A stretch of DNA of 64,000 nt from Saturnia japonica (taxonomy: Eukaryota; Arthropoda; Insecta; Lepidoptera; Saturniidae), in NCBI GenBank assembly GCA_033032175.1, contig CM065322.1:11656001-11720000 (forward strand), in the 5' to 3' direction. The position numbers and the translations under genes were made by a program. Below, one piece after another: positions 50,101-61,697 of the stretch (the stretch's first letter is position 1; each line of letters begins with the position of its first letter). The notes beneath the pieces were generated by a model. The model searched no databases, was not told the DNA's origin, and worked only from the letters and a program-made list of their open reading frames with translations.

Positions 50101-51200
50101 ATAGTAATATACTGTAGATATATAAATAGGTGTTGTAATGTGAAGCATTTTCAATACTGAATTAATATTTTTATCATAAAGTGATTTAAGTCGCTAATGA
50201 GTTTTAAACCTATTATTTTGTTTAGGGACTTTTAATTTATGGAATATATCTGTCCCAATTGTGCCATATCCGTTTTAGCTTCAGATGAGGAGAGCCGCTG
50301 ATGAGATAGCACTACAATAGAAATTCAAACAACAAAAACAGTCTTTGAGCAAATCTAATTTTTTTTAAATGTGTAAACAATGTGAATTATTTTAAATGCC
50401 ATTTTATAAGAGCATCTTTTGACAATGGTTTACATTAATTTACAAGTATGTAGCGTGCTCACATTTCTTAATTTTCATTGAAACTTAATCGGCGCCGAAC
50501 ATGTACAACTTTAAACGCATTTCTCAACAATCATATTTTTTCAGTTAATTCAGTTTATTATTATATGTGCAAATTACGAAATATTCCATCCAAACTTTAC
50601 GACCGCTGTGAACATAGATACGATAGTTTGCGCAAACACAAATTTAGGTACAAATATCATTTTAATCAATTATATTTAATTACAATTATAATAGTCAATT
50701 ATTTATCTAAAAGCAACATAACATAATATATTATTCGACTCTACCATGCGCGATTTCGGATTCGTTGCTGCGTTGAGATTGTCCATAAAGTTTAACGCGA
50801 AATTAAAATAAAAGAATAATTTTGAAAACCAAAAGTAAAGCTTTGTAAATCTAAAACGGGGTTTCATGGTTATTATTATAACACGAAGTACTCAAAGTTT
50901 TATTGGAATTGTTTGAAACGTAGACATAAATTAGTTGCTACCAGGTTTGTCGTGCCATGATGAATATGCGACGACATTAAAATGGAAACGGCCAGACCAG
51001 CCGTCATTAATACTGCAAAAACTTTGGCGCTCATGAATATCTCATCGCGTTTTTGTCACGGTTTATGAAGCCTTGGTATTTTTAAATATTTCATTTTGAA
51101 ATCACAATATATCTAAGTACCACTCGAAATAATTTATTTAAATTAATAACATAATCGAAATATTTTACAGTAGAATGTTTGCAATGTGCCTGATCTTTCG
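47150..51200. other. Gene-free stretch with scattered repeats and one GC-rich patch
   Basis: Holds the 37-bp tandem duplication (47551-47626), a GC-richer patch at 48120-48260 (GCGGCGGGTCAGACCGG, GGCGTAGCGGCGCG) and two reversed 'AACCAACTTC' family pieces (49395-49495, 49935-50075). Open frames at 48096-48359 and 50478-50726 have no recognisable domain. Confidence 0.4.
47551..47626. repeat. Exact 37-bp tandem duplication
   Basis: ATGTACAAAGTTAAAATAAA and the following GGCCTGAAATGCTATTA occur twice in direct succession (47551 and 47588) with no difference in the repeated part, implying a recent event. Confidence 0.9.
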
Positions 51201-51430
51201 GTAAAAGAAAACATTGTGATGAAACCATAGCATGGTGGTAGGGTAATTTCTATTACCCGTCTGGTTAGCTACCACGCTCATGTTGAAAATCTGTCGCCGA
51301 TCACCTAAAGGTGTGTTCCAGGAGCTGCACTTGAGAGCCAGTACTCCCAATAGGCTTAGCGTGTCACCATTTTGGGCCACATCGTCACTTGAGAGCAGGT
51401 GAGATTGAGACAGTAACGCTAAACGTGGTC
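51200..51430 (+). repeat. tRNA-headed SINE family 2, plus-strand copy without head
   Basis: Text 'gatgaaaccatagcatggtggtag', 'cgtctggttagctaccacgctca', 'tgttgaaaatctgtcgccga', 'ggtgtgttccaggagctgcac' and 'agcaggtgagattgag' in the family order. Confidence 0.6.
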
Positions 51431-52398
51431 GTATATTTTGGCGGTAACCCATGCAAATATAACAAGGAAAGGTCGCTGCGGGACTAAGGAAGACGACATT
51501 TTTTTCACCGATTTCTAAAAAGGAGGAAGTTCTCCATTCGAATTTTTTATGGACATTTTTTTATGGATGTACAGCCATAACTTTATTTATGAACCCGTTT
51601 AGATAATTATTTTTTTGTTGCAACTGTAAAATTAATGACGTTCGTTTACTTTTTTGTTAAAAATTGTCTTGTATTTGTTTTAAAGATAACTTCTTATTTT
51701 GCGCACTTACATACGAAGCCTCAAACTGCATTTGCTATAGACAGATATGAAAACATCGGCTTCCGATATTCTAGAGGAACTCATATATATGCCAACACAT
51801 AGATTTCTTTAAATTGAATATCGATGTTTCGAAAACAGACGAATATCAATCATCTCTAATGTGAAGACATCTTAGTATATTTATCTTGCTTACTCTTTGG
51901 CACAAATATGTTAGTGTGAGTAGTGCCATCAGAATTGTAAAGAACAATTCATAGTATGTACCATATTATTATCATCAAAATGTAGAAAAAATGTCAAACT
52001 GTATCTAATAAATACATGTTGTGAATGGACCATGATTGTTTATAAATGTGTATTGGTATTGACAGGTGGAATTATTTATATGACTGTATAGAACAGAATT
52101 ACAAAAATTTCATTGTTAACTGGCCTATCATGACTTTGATATTTCAATTCAAACCTTCAGTTCGTCAAAGCCAAACGTTAGAGAAAAATGGATATTCTAA
52201 GAAAGGACAAAAATATAAAATATACACACAAACGTTAAAAACAAGTCTAAAACTCTTTACCTGTTTTCATATTTAAGACTCCTCATATTTAATTGCAAAT
52301 ATTTTTCTCTATTTCGTGGTTATATCTTTTTGTAGTGTAATTAAATAGCGTTGCATCGATCATCGCGGATGTTAGTTAGACAAACATCCTATGGTGAC

Positions 52399-52477
52399 CA
52401 AGTCCGGTGAAGCTGTAAAAGCCGCAGCGGCTTCAGGACCCCTAAGGCTAACAGTATAGTGAAATCTGAAAAAAAAA
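52399..52477 (+). mobile_element. 79-bp LINE 3'-end insertion with poly(A) and 11-bp target duplication
   Basis: The insertion CAAGTCCGGTGAAGCTG ... GAAATCTGAAAAAAAAA is flanked by CCTATGGTGAC at 52388-52398 and 52478-52488. The inserted text matches, in reverse orientation, the end of the 740-bp element at 54466-55205 (AAGCCGCAGCGGCT, TAAGGCTAACAGT). Confidence 0.85.
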
Positions 52478-52632
52478 CCTATGGTGACGATATCGCAAAA
52501 ACTACTAATAAAAATATTCTTACATTAATCTCTCTACAGTACTGTCAAAGGCTTTAGTTAGGTGTTGTCTATCACCAATAGCTGTGGAAGTAATTAAACT
52601 TAATTCCAAAATTTATGCTTTTAATGTTTCAG

Positions 52633-52687
52633 GTTACAGTCCTGATCATACCAAAGAGAATATGGTGTTGAACCACAATCTGCACAG
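52633..52687 (+). CDS. Orphan 55-bp exon candidate
   Basis: Flanked by TTTCAG| and |GTATGT. Only one frame is open (2 nt, 17 codons, 2 nt), encoding YSPDHTKENMVLNHNLH. Base composition is less AT-rich than its neighbours. I do not recognise the peptide and see no partner exons, so it may be part of a gene whose long introns fill this end of the window. Confidence 0.25.
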
Positions 52688-53699
52688 GTATGTACAATTT
52701 ATTTCAAAAATATGACTCCATTCTAAGTTTGTATCTCTATTCTTCTTTTTATATTCTTTATCCCACGCTAAGTAGGGTCGGCACAATATGTTTCCTCTTC
52801 TTCCTTCCTCTGTCAGCTATCATTTTAGTATTCACGCGTTTTACACACATATCACTCGTAACACAATCTATTCATACTTACTTTCTTCGGTTTTCCTCTA
52901 CCCGTATATCCTCCCACATTCATATTTATCATACTTCTAGTTATAGATAGTTCGTTTATAGATTATTTTTCCACTTCCACTTTTCACTGTTAAGACCTAT
53001 AAAGAGTTATTATTTTACTTACATATCGCCAAAGCTACTTTAAAAAAATAATCTCGATTGGAGACAATGATCTTACCTGAAGTTCTGTCGCAAGACCATT
53101 CAAAGTTTACGTGCAAGTGGAGTTTACAAATTGGTCAATTAAGGTATAGATTCTAATTTCATTTTACTCTCCTTCAATATTTCTAATTTCGCATTAATAG
53201 CGTAAATATCTAATGATCGTGTAAAATGGAATAAAAGAATACATTAAAATTAAAACATGTCATGGGCGACGGATGGTCATTGTTTCGATGGTGTTTGACA
53301 CAAAGCGACGGTCAATGGGATTCTGATTTGCAATACAGACAATACACATTATGTTTGCAAATTATCAAGTAACAGGAAATGTTTCTCAGTTAACGAACAA
53401 ATAGCTTTCGAAACTAACACAGATTTACATAAGTTTTTGTGTAACATTTGCTTCTTATTGTCTCTTTCGTACACTATGGACTGTTAAGAAAATATTTTTC
53501 AGTTGTATGTTGTATCTTTTTACAAAACTGTAATTAGAAACAATTTCATGCTTGGAAATTGTTATGCAACTAGTAATATCTTATGTAATTTTATAATTCC
53601 CATTGAAGTACGTAGAATAGTAAGAGGTTGGTAAGGCGTCATTCTCCTCTTTCCTGTTTAACCTATCAATTAAATTTCATTCGTATGTTTGTCATTCAT

Positions 53700-53975
53700 T
53701 CGCTCCTTTATAGAGTATTTGGCTGGATCTTGTTATCATAACATGTTGTGTTTTTAATTTTAAATCAAATCTTACGTTAGACTTATATTATGTATTTTTG
53801 GTGGTATTTTGCCTGATATAGTTTGGTTACTGTTCACAAGTGAGGTAAATTAAAAATAAAAACTAGAAGCATGACTTTTAAGTTCACACAAAAACTCCCT
53901 ACACAAGTTAAACAAGAGGGCCACCATCTTACAAGGTGAAGAAATTCTTTATTGGAGTCACAGTTTAGCGGTAAC
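53700..53975 (+). repeat. (GAA)n-tailed family, degenerate copy without tail
   Basis: Has 'catgttgtgtttttaatttt', 'tttttggtggtattttgcc', 'gtttggttactgttcacaagtgagg' and 'gagggccaccatctt' in family order. Confidence 0.55.
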
Positions 53976-53984
53976 GTCAACCTC

Positions 53985-54465
53985 GGCACGAACTTTTTTT
54001 GCCTTACTGTGATTCTGTGGAACAATCTCCTGACCTATGTGTACCCGTTTTCTTACAAAATTAATTCTTTCAAAAATAACGCGAAGAAACATTTAAGCAG
54101 ACCTGAACTACAGTGATGATAAGCGATCAACTGTGGATACCTCGGTGGTCACCGATGTTATTGAACTGCATTATGCTTACTTCATCAGGTTCAGTGCTAA
54201 CAAATTTCACTTTGGCCTACTAAGATAAACATCCTGGCTATTCCCAAGAAGGTCATCCCTAGTCTCAACCCGAGTTCAACAACTCAAACTGTCTGTTTGC
54301 ATAAAACAAAGTCTGCCAACGATATTTACCTTTTTATCTCTTAATTTCTAATGCAATCATCTATGCAAAAGTTTAAATAAATACTAATCAATAGCACTTA
54401 GAATAATATTTATATAGTGCGGAAGGCAGGTGATCGCATCGCACGAGAGCGTGCACGTGCGTCGA
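53985..54465 (+). mobile_element. LINE remnant: ORF2 end and 3' UTR, continued at 55217-55320
   Basis: 54000-54118 encodes LTVILWNNLLTYVYPFSYK, then INSFKNNAKKHLSRPELQ and a stop, the typical end of insect LINE ORF2. The 3' UTR ('gatacctcggtggtcaccgatg', 'atttatatagtgcggaaggcagg') is interrupted by a younger LINE at 54466 and resumes at 55217. It is parallel to 32900-33860. Confidence 0.65.
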
Positions 54466-55205
54466 TTTTTTTTTTTTTTTTTTTTTGAACTGACTACACT
54501 GTTAGCCTTAGTGGCCCTATCGTCAAACAGAGCCGCTGCGGCTTTTACAGCTTCACCGGACTTGGGGGCGAGCGCTTAGGGCACTCAGCCGCGAAAGTTT
54601 GTGACGACCCGCACGAGGGTGCCAGAGTGGCCGAACCTCGGCTCGGGCGGTCGTCGCGAATGCGAAAAAGTCGCGATCTAGCTAATTCCCTAATCTTATG
54701 AGAATTCGAGCTAACTAATATATACTCATATGCACGTTCCCCTCCTCCTGGGAGGAAGGAGTGGACCATGCGTATGTGTATTTGTTAATCGGAATGGTTT
54801 TTCTACACTAACTAGCGCATTAGTCTAACTAGCGCAAAAAAAGAAAAAAAAAAGGTCCCTTACAGAACCTATGTACCTGTGTGGTGTGCACGTGTGTGTG
54901 TTCATACGTGTGTAATGTTGTGTGTGGGTAACTAAGTGTTGCACGTATAGTGTCACTTTGTATCGCGCGGGCGGCTGCCTGACCCAAGGGCTTCACACCG
55001 AGGAACGGACCTAGGCTTGGGTTGCCGCTAGAGAGGGTGGACGTGACGGGTGTGCGGGAGCGAAGTTGACCGCCCGTCCTCTGCGGAGAGAACGGTGGTT
55101 ACGCGGGCGTGGGCGGTGGCACGCTCTGTTTGGAGAGACGGTGTCGGCGTAGAACGCGTTAGCTTTTTCGGTTTGGTCGGGCGGGTCAGTGAATATATTA
55201 CGCGG
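54466..55205 (-). mobile_element. 5'-truncated poly(A) LINE insertion, 740 bp, 11-bp target duplication
   Basis: A poly(T) run (54466-54486) marks the poly(A) tail of a minus-strand insertion. ACGTGCGTCGA flanks it at 54455-54465 and 55206-55216. The insert is far richer in GC than the window (for example GGCGGTCGTCGCG-like and GGGCGTGGGCGG text). It has no clear protein domain, so it is probably 3' UTR with perhaps the ORF2 end of an unidentified LINE. It lies inside the older LINE 3' UTR. Confidence 0.85.
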
Positions 55206-55319
55206 ACGTGCGTCGACGCCGATGTTTCTTTATAAATATAATCAGTGTTGTGGTGTGATGTAAAAGTTAATTGTCGTATCGATAAAATCAGTGGATTAAA
55301 ATACAAACTCGATAGTTAA

Positions 55320-57685
55320 AAACGACGAGGAACCAAAGGTTAACTTTCACGTAACTATGAAAATTATCTAGCTATTATTAACGACGCTTCTAGACTTTTC
55401 ACCTCCGGTTACTTACCTATAAGTTTTATAAAATTCGTTAAATCATGTAATTGGTTTGTATAATATTTTTTATGCGAATAGAATGAATGAATGATAAAGA
55501 CTGAATGTAGCCACGAAACTTGTCCATTCGACGCGGCGCGGCGGTGAGGCGCGGCGGTTCCTTTCTATCTTCATTTAACAATATAATATTAAAATTACCT
55601 GACTTGTTTAATGTTCTCCTCGTTCTACTCATTCAAGTCGTTTGTCATGTGTGGCAATGTACGTACGGTGCACATGTTTTTAAATCTATATACATATACA
55701 AAGCATCAAATTAAAGTGTCTGTTTGTAATGTCAAAATAACAGCTTTTTACTAAATGCATATGAAAGTATAGTATATGTTACATATAACAAAACACCATT
55801 TTTTTTTTGTCTGTTTTTCTTCCGTCCAAGTTCGAAACGATTGAATGGATTTTGACGGGACTTTCACTGACAGATAGCTGATGTTATAAGAAATAACTTA
55901 GGCTACTTTTATAGCCTAGGGTTTCGCAGAAAAAAAATCAATTCGGAAAAACGACGATATTGGGTCGCTTAAATGTACGCCATAACCATAAAAAAATCTG
56001 ATTTTCTTATATTTATTCTCTCACCAATCATGAGAATTGCTATCCAGTGATTCGTATCAAATCTCAGTCACATGCCTTACTGTACAGCTCTTACAATTAA
56101 TAATTTGCTTGCGTTTTAAGTACTTTGATATGTTTAATAAACAAATATTTTATATACCGAATATTACATACTTATCGATATGTGGAATATCAAGCAATGT
56201 GGTATTGAACCACTCGAAACAGGATATGATGTGTAACCGCGATATTTCCTGTGGCAAGAGACATCGCCGCCACCGCTTTGTAACTGTGTTGTGGGGGATG
56301 CACGACCCCTGAATAAACAACGCATTGTACAAACAATACCTTCGTATAGGGTCGAATAGTGGATGACAACTATATTACGTCTTCACTGTGTCTTTTGTTC
56401 AATACATTTTTAGTAAAAACACATTAAGGGCTATCTTTCTAGTGTTTCTTTACTATTTACTATTAACACATTTTTTTAAATGTTGCTTATTTTGATCCTT
56501 TGATAATAATTATCACCCTTCAAGCCACTAGAATATTTATTTAAATTTTATGAAATCGAGATGTTCCCTAAAAGCGCATTTTTTTAATTTTGGCTTTCAA
56601 CCTATGTAGGCAATTTTGCCAATGTCAAGTGTGACAAATACACGTTATATAATTTAGTTGCCAAATGTTCGGGATACTTTAGAATATTACCCATAAAAAG
56701 TACAATAAGTACAATACAATACAAAAGTACAATACACAACATAAAACAGTCAGATACATAATACTTGTTATGGGAACTGCATGGATAATATAAAACTATA
56801 TATTATCTTATAAACCACACGAAAACGCTAGCCACCATACTGCTTTGGTTTGTGACGTCATTAGACAGTCAACAACTATCAACTGTATACATCTAGAGCG
56901 TGCTTTGAATGAAAATAATAAAATGTATAATTTTAGTAATTGATGTTTCTATGTTTAGTATATTATAATGACGTCAAGTTGAATTTCATTGTGGCGTTTC
57001 GCGTGTGTGTAGTACAGACAAAAAAAACCCATTTAAATGTGACTTTTGAATTAAATATAAAAATTATTATATACTCTTGTTAATTAAAATTAACATATTT
57101 CGATTGCTTACGGCAATAAGTATATTATTTATGGATTTTTAGATTCTTTGCACACGGTAAAATACCACGTTTACTTATTGTATGGCGATTATCCATTTCA
57201 TAGTTTTCACCGGGCTGGCTACCCTAATTTGAAAATATGTCAAGAAACGCATCTCATAAAATTGGTATTCTGGTATATTATTCACTTACAAACTAGGTCT
57301 GTTTCTAGGCTTACTGTGATATCATCATCTTTGCCCCATCATTCCTTATCACCAGATAAATTTGTGCTTAACCACTCTAATTTAATAAATTATGAGAATA
57401 TTTTTTTGCTTGTCCAATGTGTTTCTAAACCATTCATCTGCTTGCTATAAAACTTGGTTGTGCGCACACCCGCGTAAGTTCTTTTTTAGTGTAACAAGTT
57501 TAAAATAGGTGGCGCGCGAATCGTTTCATTTCGTAAACAACGGGAAAAAGGTGCGTGCAAAAGCAAGTTTGTTTAAAAACTGCGTATTTATATAAAAACT
57601 GTAAACATATGAGCAAATTTAATAGCGGAAACAACAAAACAGTAATGACCGATGTGATCATAGCCGTAATAAAATGTCTGTGATT
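55320..57685. other. Gene-free stretch with repeat fragments
   Basis: Contains a 'gtctgtttgtaatgtcaaaataac ... tctgtttttcttccgtcc ... cgggactttcactgacagatagctgatg' copy at about 55715-56000, related to 57994-58497. Small open frames (55520-55714, 56037-56312) show no domain. Confidence 0.4.
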
Positions 57686-57955
57686 TTTAACCGACTGCGA
57701 AAAAGGAGGGTTATGTTTTTTGAGTGTATGTATGTATGTCTATTTCTTTGGCACGCTCTGTAGCCTAATCGGCTTGAAGAATTGAAGCATGCAAGGTGTC
57801 GTTAGATTTTTCTTAATTGTGCGAGTGACATAGGCTATAATTATAATATTTAAGTACGCCGTCTGGGAATCAAATAAAAAGCAAAAATAGAAAAAAAAAT
57901 TTTTTTTACTTATGTGTTGTTTGTAGTAGTCGGGTTTTGTTTCCTTTTTCATAAT
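57686..57955 (+). repeat. 'GACTGCGAAAAAGGAGG' family, plus-strand copy
   Basis: Begins TTAACCGACTGCGAAAAAGG and follows the same text order as 45515-45790, ending in 'caaataaaaagcaaaaatag' and a T-rich end. Confidence 0.6.
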
Positions 57956-57993
57956 TTAGCTTGTTTTATTAATTAAATCTATTCAATTAATAA

Positions 57994-58497
57994 AATTGAA
58001 GTGTCTGTTTGTAATGTCAAAATAACAGTTTTTTAATAATTGCATATGAAAGTATATACGACACCTATAACAAAAAACCCATATTTAAAATTTTTGTCTG
58101 TCTGTCTGTCTGTTTGTTCCGGGTAATCTCCGCAACGGTTGGACCGATTTTAACGGGACTTTCACTGATACATAGCTGATGATATAGGGAATAACTTAGG
58201 CTACTTTTATTTTAGAAAAAGGATTAGGGTACCTTACAAATAAAAAAAACTGGTCATGGTGAATCAAATCGGGCGCTTAAATGGCTTATGCTGAGTAAAC
58301 TATAAGAGATAGCAAATTAATGTACTACATAATTGGAGGCGTTAAAAAGACCTACAAAAAAGTCCGGTAGAATATACATCTATCTTCTAAGGAACACCCA
58401 CAATAAGCATTTTTGTCTTTAAAATAGACGGGAGCGGGGGAGCAAGATTCGCGCGGCATTCTGTTCTCCACGTGAATAAAGCCACGGGTACAGCTAG
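57994..58497 (+). mobile_element. Helitron-like long form, CTAG end
   Basis: Text from GAAGTGTCTGTTTGTAATG through a (TCTG)n run, 'gaccgattttaacgggactttcactgata', 'aaactggtcatggtgaatcaaatcgggcgct' to GCCACGGGTACAGCTAG followed by T. Closely parallel to 60955-61371. Confidence 0.55.
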
Positions 58498-58773
58498 TAT
58501 ATAATAAAGCTGAAAAGATTTTTTGTTTGTTTGATTAAACGCGCTAATCTCTGGAACCTACCAGTCGGATTCGAATTATTTTTTTTGCATTTGATAGTTA
58601 GAATCATGAGGTGTATTATAATTATATAACTTCACGCTACGACTCTAAGGAGCTGAGCAGTCGCCATGAACGTCAAGCGATCTGGTAAGGTATAGGCAAA
58701 TACGGAAAGTAGAACAACGAGCACCGTGGTGGTGAGTTTGTCGAATACCGGTGAAACCATGGGGCATAGCTAG
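58498..58773 (+). mobile_element. Helitron-like short form placed directly after the previous one
   Basis: Starts TATATAATAAAGCTGAAAAG and ends GGTGAAACCATGGGGCATAG, then CTAG at 58770-58773 and T. Inner text 'aacgcgctaatctctggaacctaccagtc' matches 1268-1507 and 30940-31200 reversed. Confidence 0.5.
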
Positions 58774-59370
58774 TTCTTGGTATAATGATCGTAAATTTTT
58801 TTATACTAACAAACAGTAAAATGTTAAACGCATCGCGTCACCAATATTTTCGGGTGAACGCTTTTCAATGGCCAATTCAATACGATACAGTAAAATACAA
58901 AATGTAACTGCAAAATGAAGTTCTTCAATACAATTGGTCGCAAATGGAAATTTTAACCAGACAGCCAATTTTCAAACATCAGTTCCATGCTGCTTCATAT
59001 CTAGAACGTTTTCAAGCGAAGTTAGGTCGAACAATTTCTGTCCTAATTTCACTCTATCCCACCCACGATGTCCAATATTTAAATATTTTTGTTACCGATT
59101 AAAAGTCTTAAAATATATGGAAATAAAGTCCATATTTGAGTACAAAGAGGCGAAATTTATGAACAAAATTAGATATCTGCAGTTTGCAGACTGCACTTTG
59201 CGGTTTAAAGGTTCGTTTACATTCAACGTAGAAAATTACTGGACATTTTTTAAAGTGCTCAGCAAATTGATACCACTTTCTCTGATCATGAGCATAGTAC
59301 AATTCAAACACAACGGCGACAACTGAAAGATCGACAAACCATCGGTCATAAGCCTAAACACTAAGGCTGA

Positions 59371-59478
59371 CTGTCCACTGAAACGGAGCTGTGTGAATTT
59401 CGACCAATAAATTTGCATAAAAATCTAGTATTGCAATTCTATTGGTCGAAATTCACACAGCTCCATTTCAGTGGACAG
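59371..59478. mobile_element. Small fold-back element with 39-bp arms
   Basis: 59371-59409 (CTGTCCACTGAAACGGAGCT ... CAATA) and 59440-59478 (its reverse complement) differ at one base, with a 30-bp loop. The transcript or single strand would form a long hairpin. It is probably a minimal MITE; no clear target duplication. Confidence 0.85.
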
Positions 59479-60437
59479 GCAACATAAGACAGGTGTTACA
59501 CCTAATCTAGTCAGATAAAATTGTTGTGTTGTGTCGTATCACAAAGGTAGGTTACATATTTAAAACTTTTTAGTATAGAACTATTTGGTTTTTTTTAATA
59601 TTTCTAGAAGTTTTATTAAAAATTAACATAGCCTATCAAATAACCAATTACATAAGCTTCCCGTGTACAAAGTTTCATAACAATCAATCCCGATATTTAA
59701 GTACAGTTAAATCCGAATATACAAACAGACAGACAGACAATTTGTTTAAGGGCATTTTCGTGATCAGTGTCTTTATATAGTATGTCTATCAGAAAATTTG
59801 GAAAAAATATTACATGTACGGACATGACTACAGATTTATTAATACAGAAAAAATTAACGATGAAATATTGGGGGCTTTCTTTGCCTGCTTGTAGTAGACA
59901 CATAATAACAAAAAATCGGTAATGTACCCAATAGGGTAAATAATAATTTACGATATTAAAGCTAATGGTTTTACCTACGATGAGTTGAAATAGGTCCCTT
60001 GTAATCGAATACATAGCTCGTGATTTGGCGTGACAAAAAAATACATATTTTTCTCTCTTTATTTAAGGGAGCTTTACAACTAGTGCATGACAACCCCATC
60101 GAAGAATACCCAAATTCTACAAAAAAAAAAAAGATTAAATTGCTTACTTTATTGACTATTAAAATTTGCTATTATTAAAATAATATTCAAATTAAAATAA
60201 CTTAAATAAACGAAACCAGAACTTTATCGTTACGCTGCATATGAACAAACCTAGTCTTTTATTTTAGACTTTAAAATATAGTTTTATATAAACTCGCCTT
60301 GTACGGTTATGAAATATTATGAAGTTATGTTTTCATTAAGTGATATTTAATGTATGATTTGGAAGTAGCGTGTTCCCATTTTTCAAATAAATATTTCACG
60401 CACATTCCAGATCTTTAGAGTAAGCAGATATGTTAAA

Positions 60438-60700
60438 TCTATACCAATAAAGAGGAAAAATTTGATTTTTTGGTTGTAATGAATAAAGACAAAAACTACT
60501 GGACCGATTTTAAAAATTCTTTTTCCAATATAAAGCTATCAGCGAGTAACATATGGGCTATATTATAATTTGAAAAATTAATTTATTCCTCCAAAAAAAA
60601 ACCAAAGTTTTACACAAAGTATAAAAAGTTGCTTGCACGGGTGCGTTAGCGATGTTTGTCGTATAAAATTAACACAGGTGAAGCCGTGGGACACAGCTAG
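60438..60700 (+). mobile_element. Helitron-like element with both ends (263 bp)
   Basis: After a host A it starts TCTATACCAATAAAGAGG and ends GAAGCCGTGGGACACAGCTAG before a host T. Internal 'actggaccgattttaaaaattc' and 'gagtaacatatgggctatatt' are typical of this text family. Confidence 0.55.
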
Positions 60701-60786
60701 TTAAAAATAAAAAGAGAATTAAATATACAAAAAAAAAAAAACAAAACGGAGTTCATGCTAAGCGTAGTCTTAAGTCTATTTGAAGC

Positions 60787-60965
60787 AATGATATGGCTCA
60801 GCGGTATTATGTTCAGATACCGTTTTGATCGAAGCAGATTTGAATCTTAGTCTGAGTTTCCTTTAAAGTAACTCAACGTAATGATGCTGTAACATTGTAT
60901 AGGGCGTTTTCAATGCCTACCTAACTACTTACCACACTCAAGTTGAAAATCTGTTGCACAAAATA
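60787..60965 (+). repeat. tRNA-headed SINE family 2, plus-strand copy with head
   Basis: Head ATGGCTCAGCGGTATTATG (A-box like) and a decayed B box (GCAGATTTGAATCTTAG), then 'tgtatagggcgttttcaatgcctacctaac' and 'ccacactcaagttgaaaatctgt'. Confidence 0.6.
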
Positions 60966-61371
60966 TATGTCTGTCTGTATGTTTGTTCCGGGTAATCCCT
61001 GAAAGGTTGTACCGATTTTGACGGGACTTTCACTGATAGATAACTGATGATATAGGGAGTAACTTAGGCAACTTTTATTTTAGAAAAAGAACTAAGGTTC
61101 CGCACAAGTAAAAAAACTGGTCATGGTGAATCAATTCGGGCGCTTAAATGGCTTATGCTGAGTAAACCATAAGCGATATAGCTAATTAATGTACTTACTA
61201 CATAATCATAGGCATTAAAAAGATCTACAAAACAGTCTGGGAGAGTATATATCTATATTCTAAGAAAGGCCCACAATAAGCATTTATGTCTTTAAAATAG
61301 CCGGGAGCGGGGAAGCATGATTCGCGTGGGCATTTTGTAGTTCACGTGAGCGAAGCCACGGGCACAGTTAG
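60955..61371 (+). mobile_element. Helitron-like long form, second copy
   Basis: Follows 57994-58497 closely ('ttgttccgggtaatccctgaaaggttg', 'aactggtcatggtgaatcaattcgggcgc', 'agccgggagcggggaagcatgattcgcg'). It ends GCCACGGGCACAGTTAG, with CTAG mutated to TTAG. Confidence 0.55.
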
Positions 61372-61697
61372 TACTTAAAAGAGATGTATTGTATTTCTAA
61401 TAATTACCTATTAAATGATAGTCCAGTTATACAGTTTTGCTAAAAGTGAATAATTTCACTGTATTATTCCACATATGGTGAAAATAAAACTTGGGTGAAA
61501 GTTTGTTTGAAGAACCCGTCATATCTCAAATTAGGGATATTAATATTTATGCTTTTGGTAAGAAAGAAATAAAAGAATTATTTGATGAAAATTGTACACG
61601 GGAAATACACGCCATTCCTCAATTGATACAGCATATAAATTGTCAACAATATGGGTAAAAATAAAATTACGGGATGTAAATAAATACTGCGTAACTA

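Noticed and set aside
53985..54200. Exon of a host gene (LWNNLLTYVYPF)
   Set aside because: Matches the stereotyped LINE ORF2 ending and is repeated, with its 3' UTR, at 32900-33860.
54545..55306. Minus-strand ORFs in the GC-rich insertion as host genes
   Set aside because: They lie inside a poly(A) LINE insertion with a target duplication, and one crosses its boundary into the older repeat.
58934..59326. 130-residue plus-strand ORF
   Set aside because: Longest open frame outside known elements, but it has no recognisable motif, no splice context and AT-rich chance-like composition. An overlapping minus frame is equally open.
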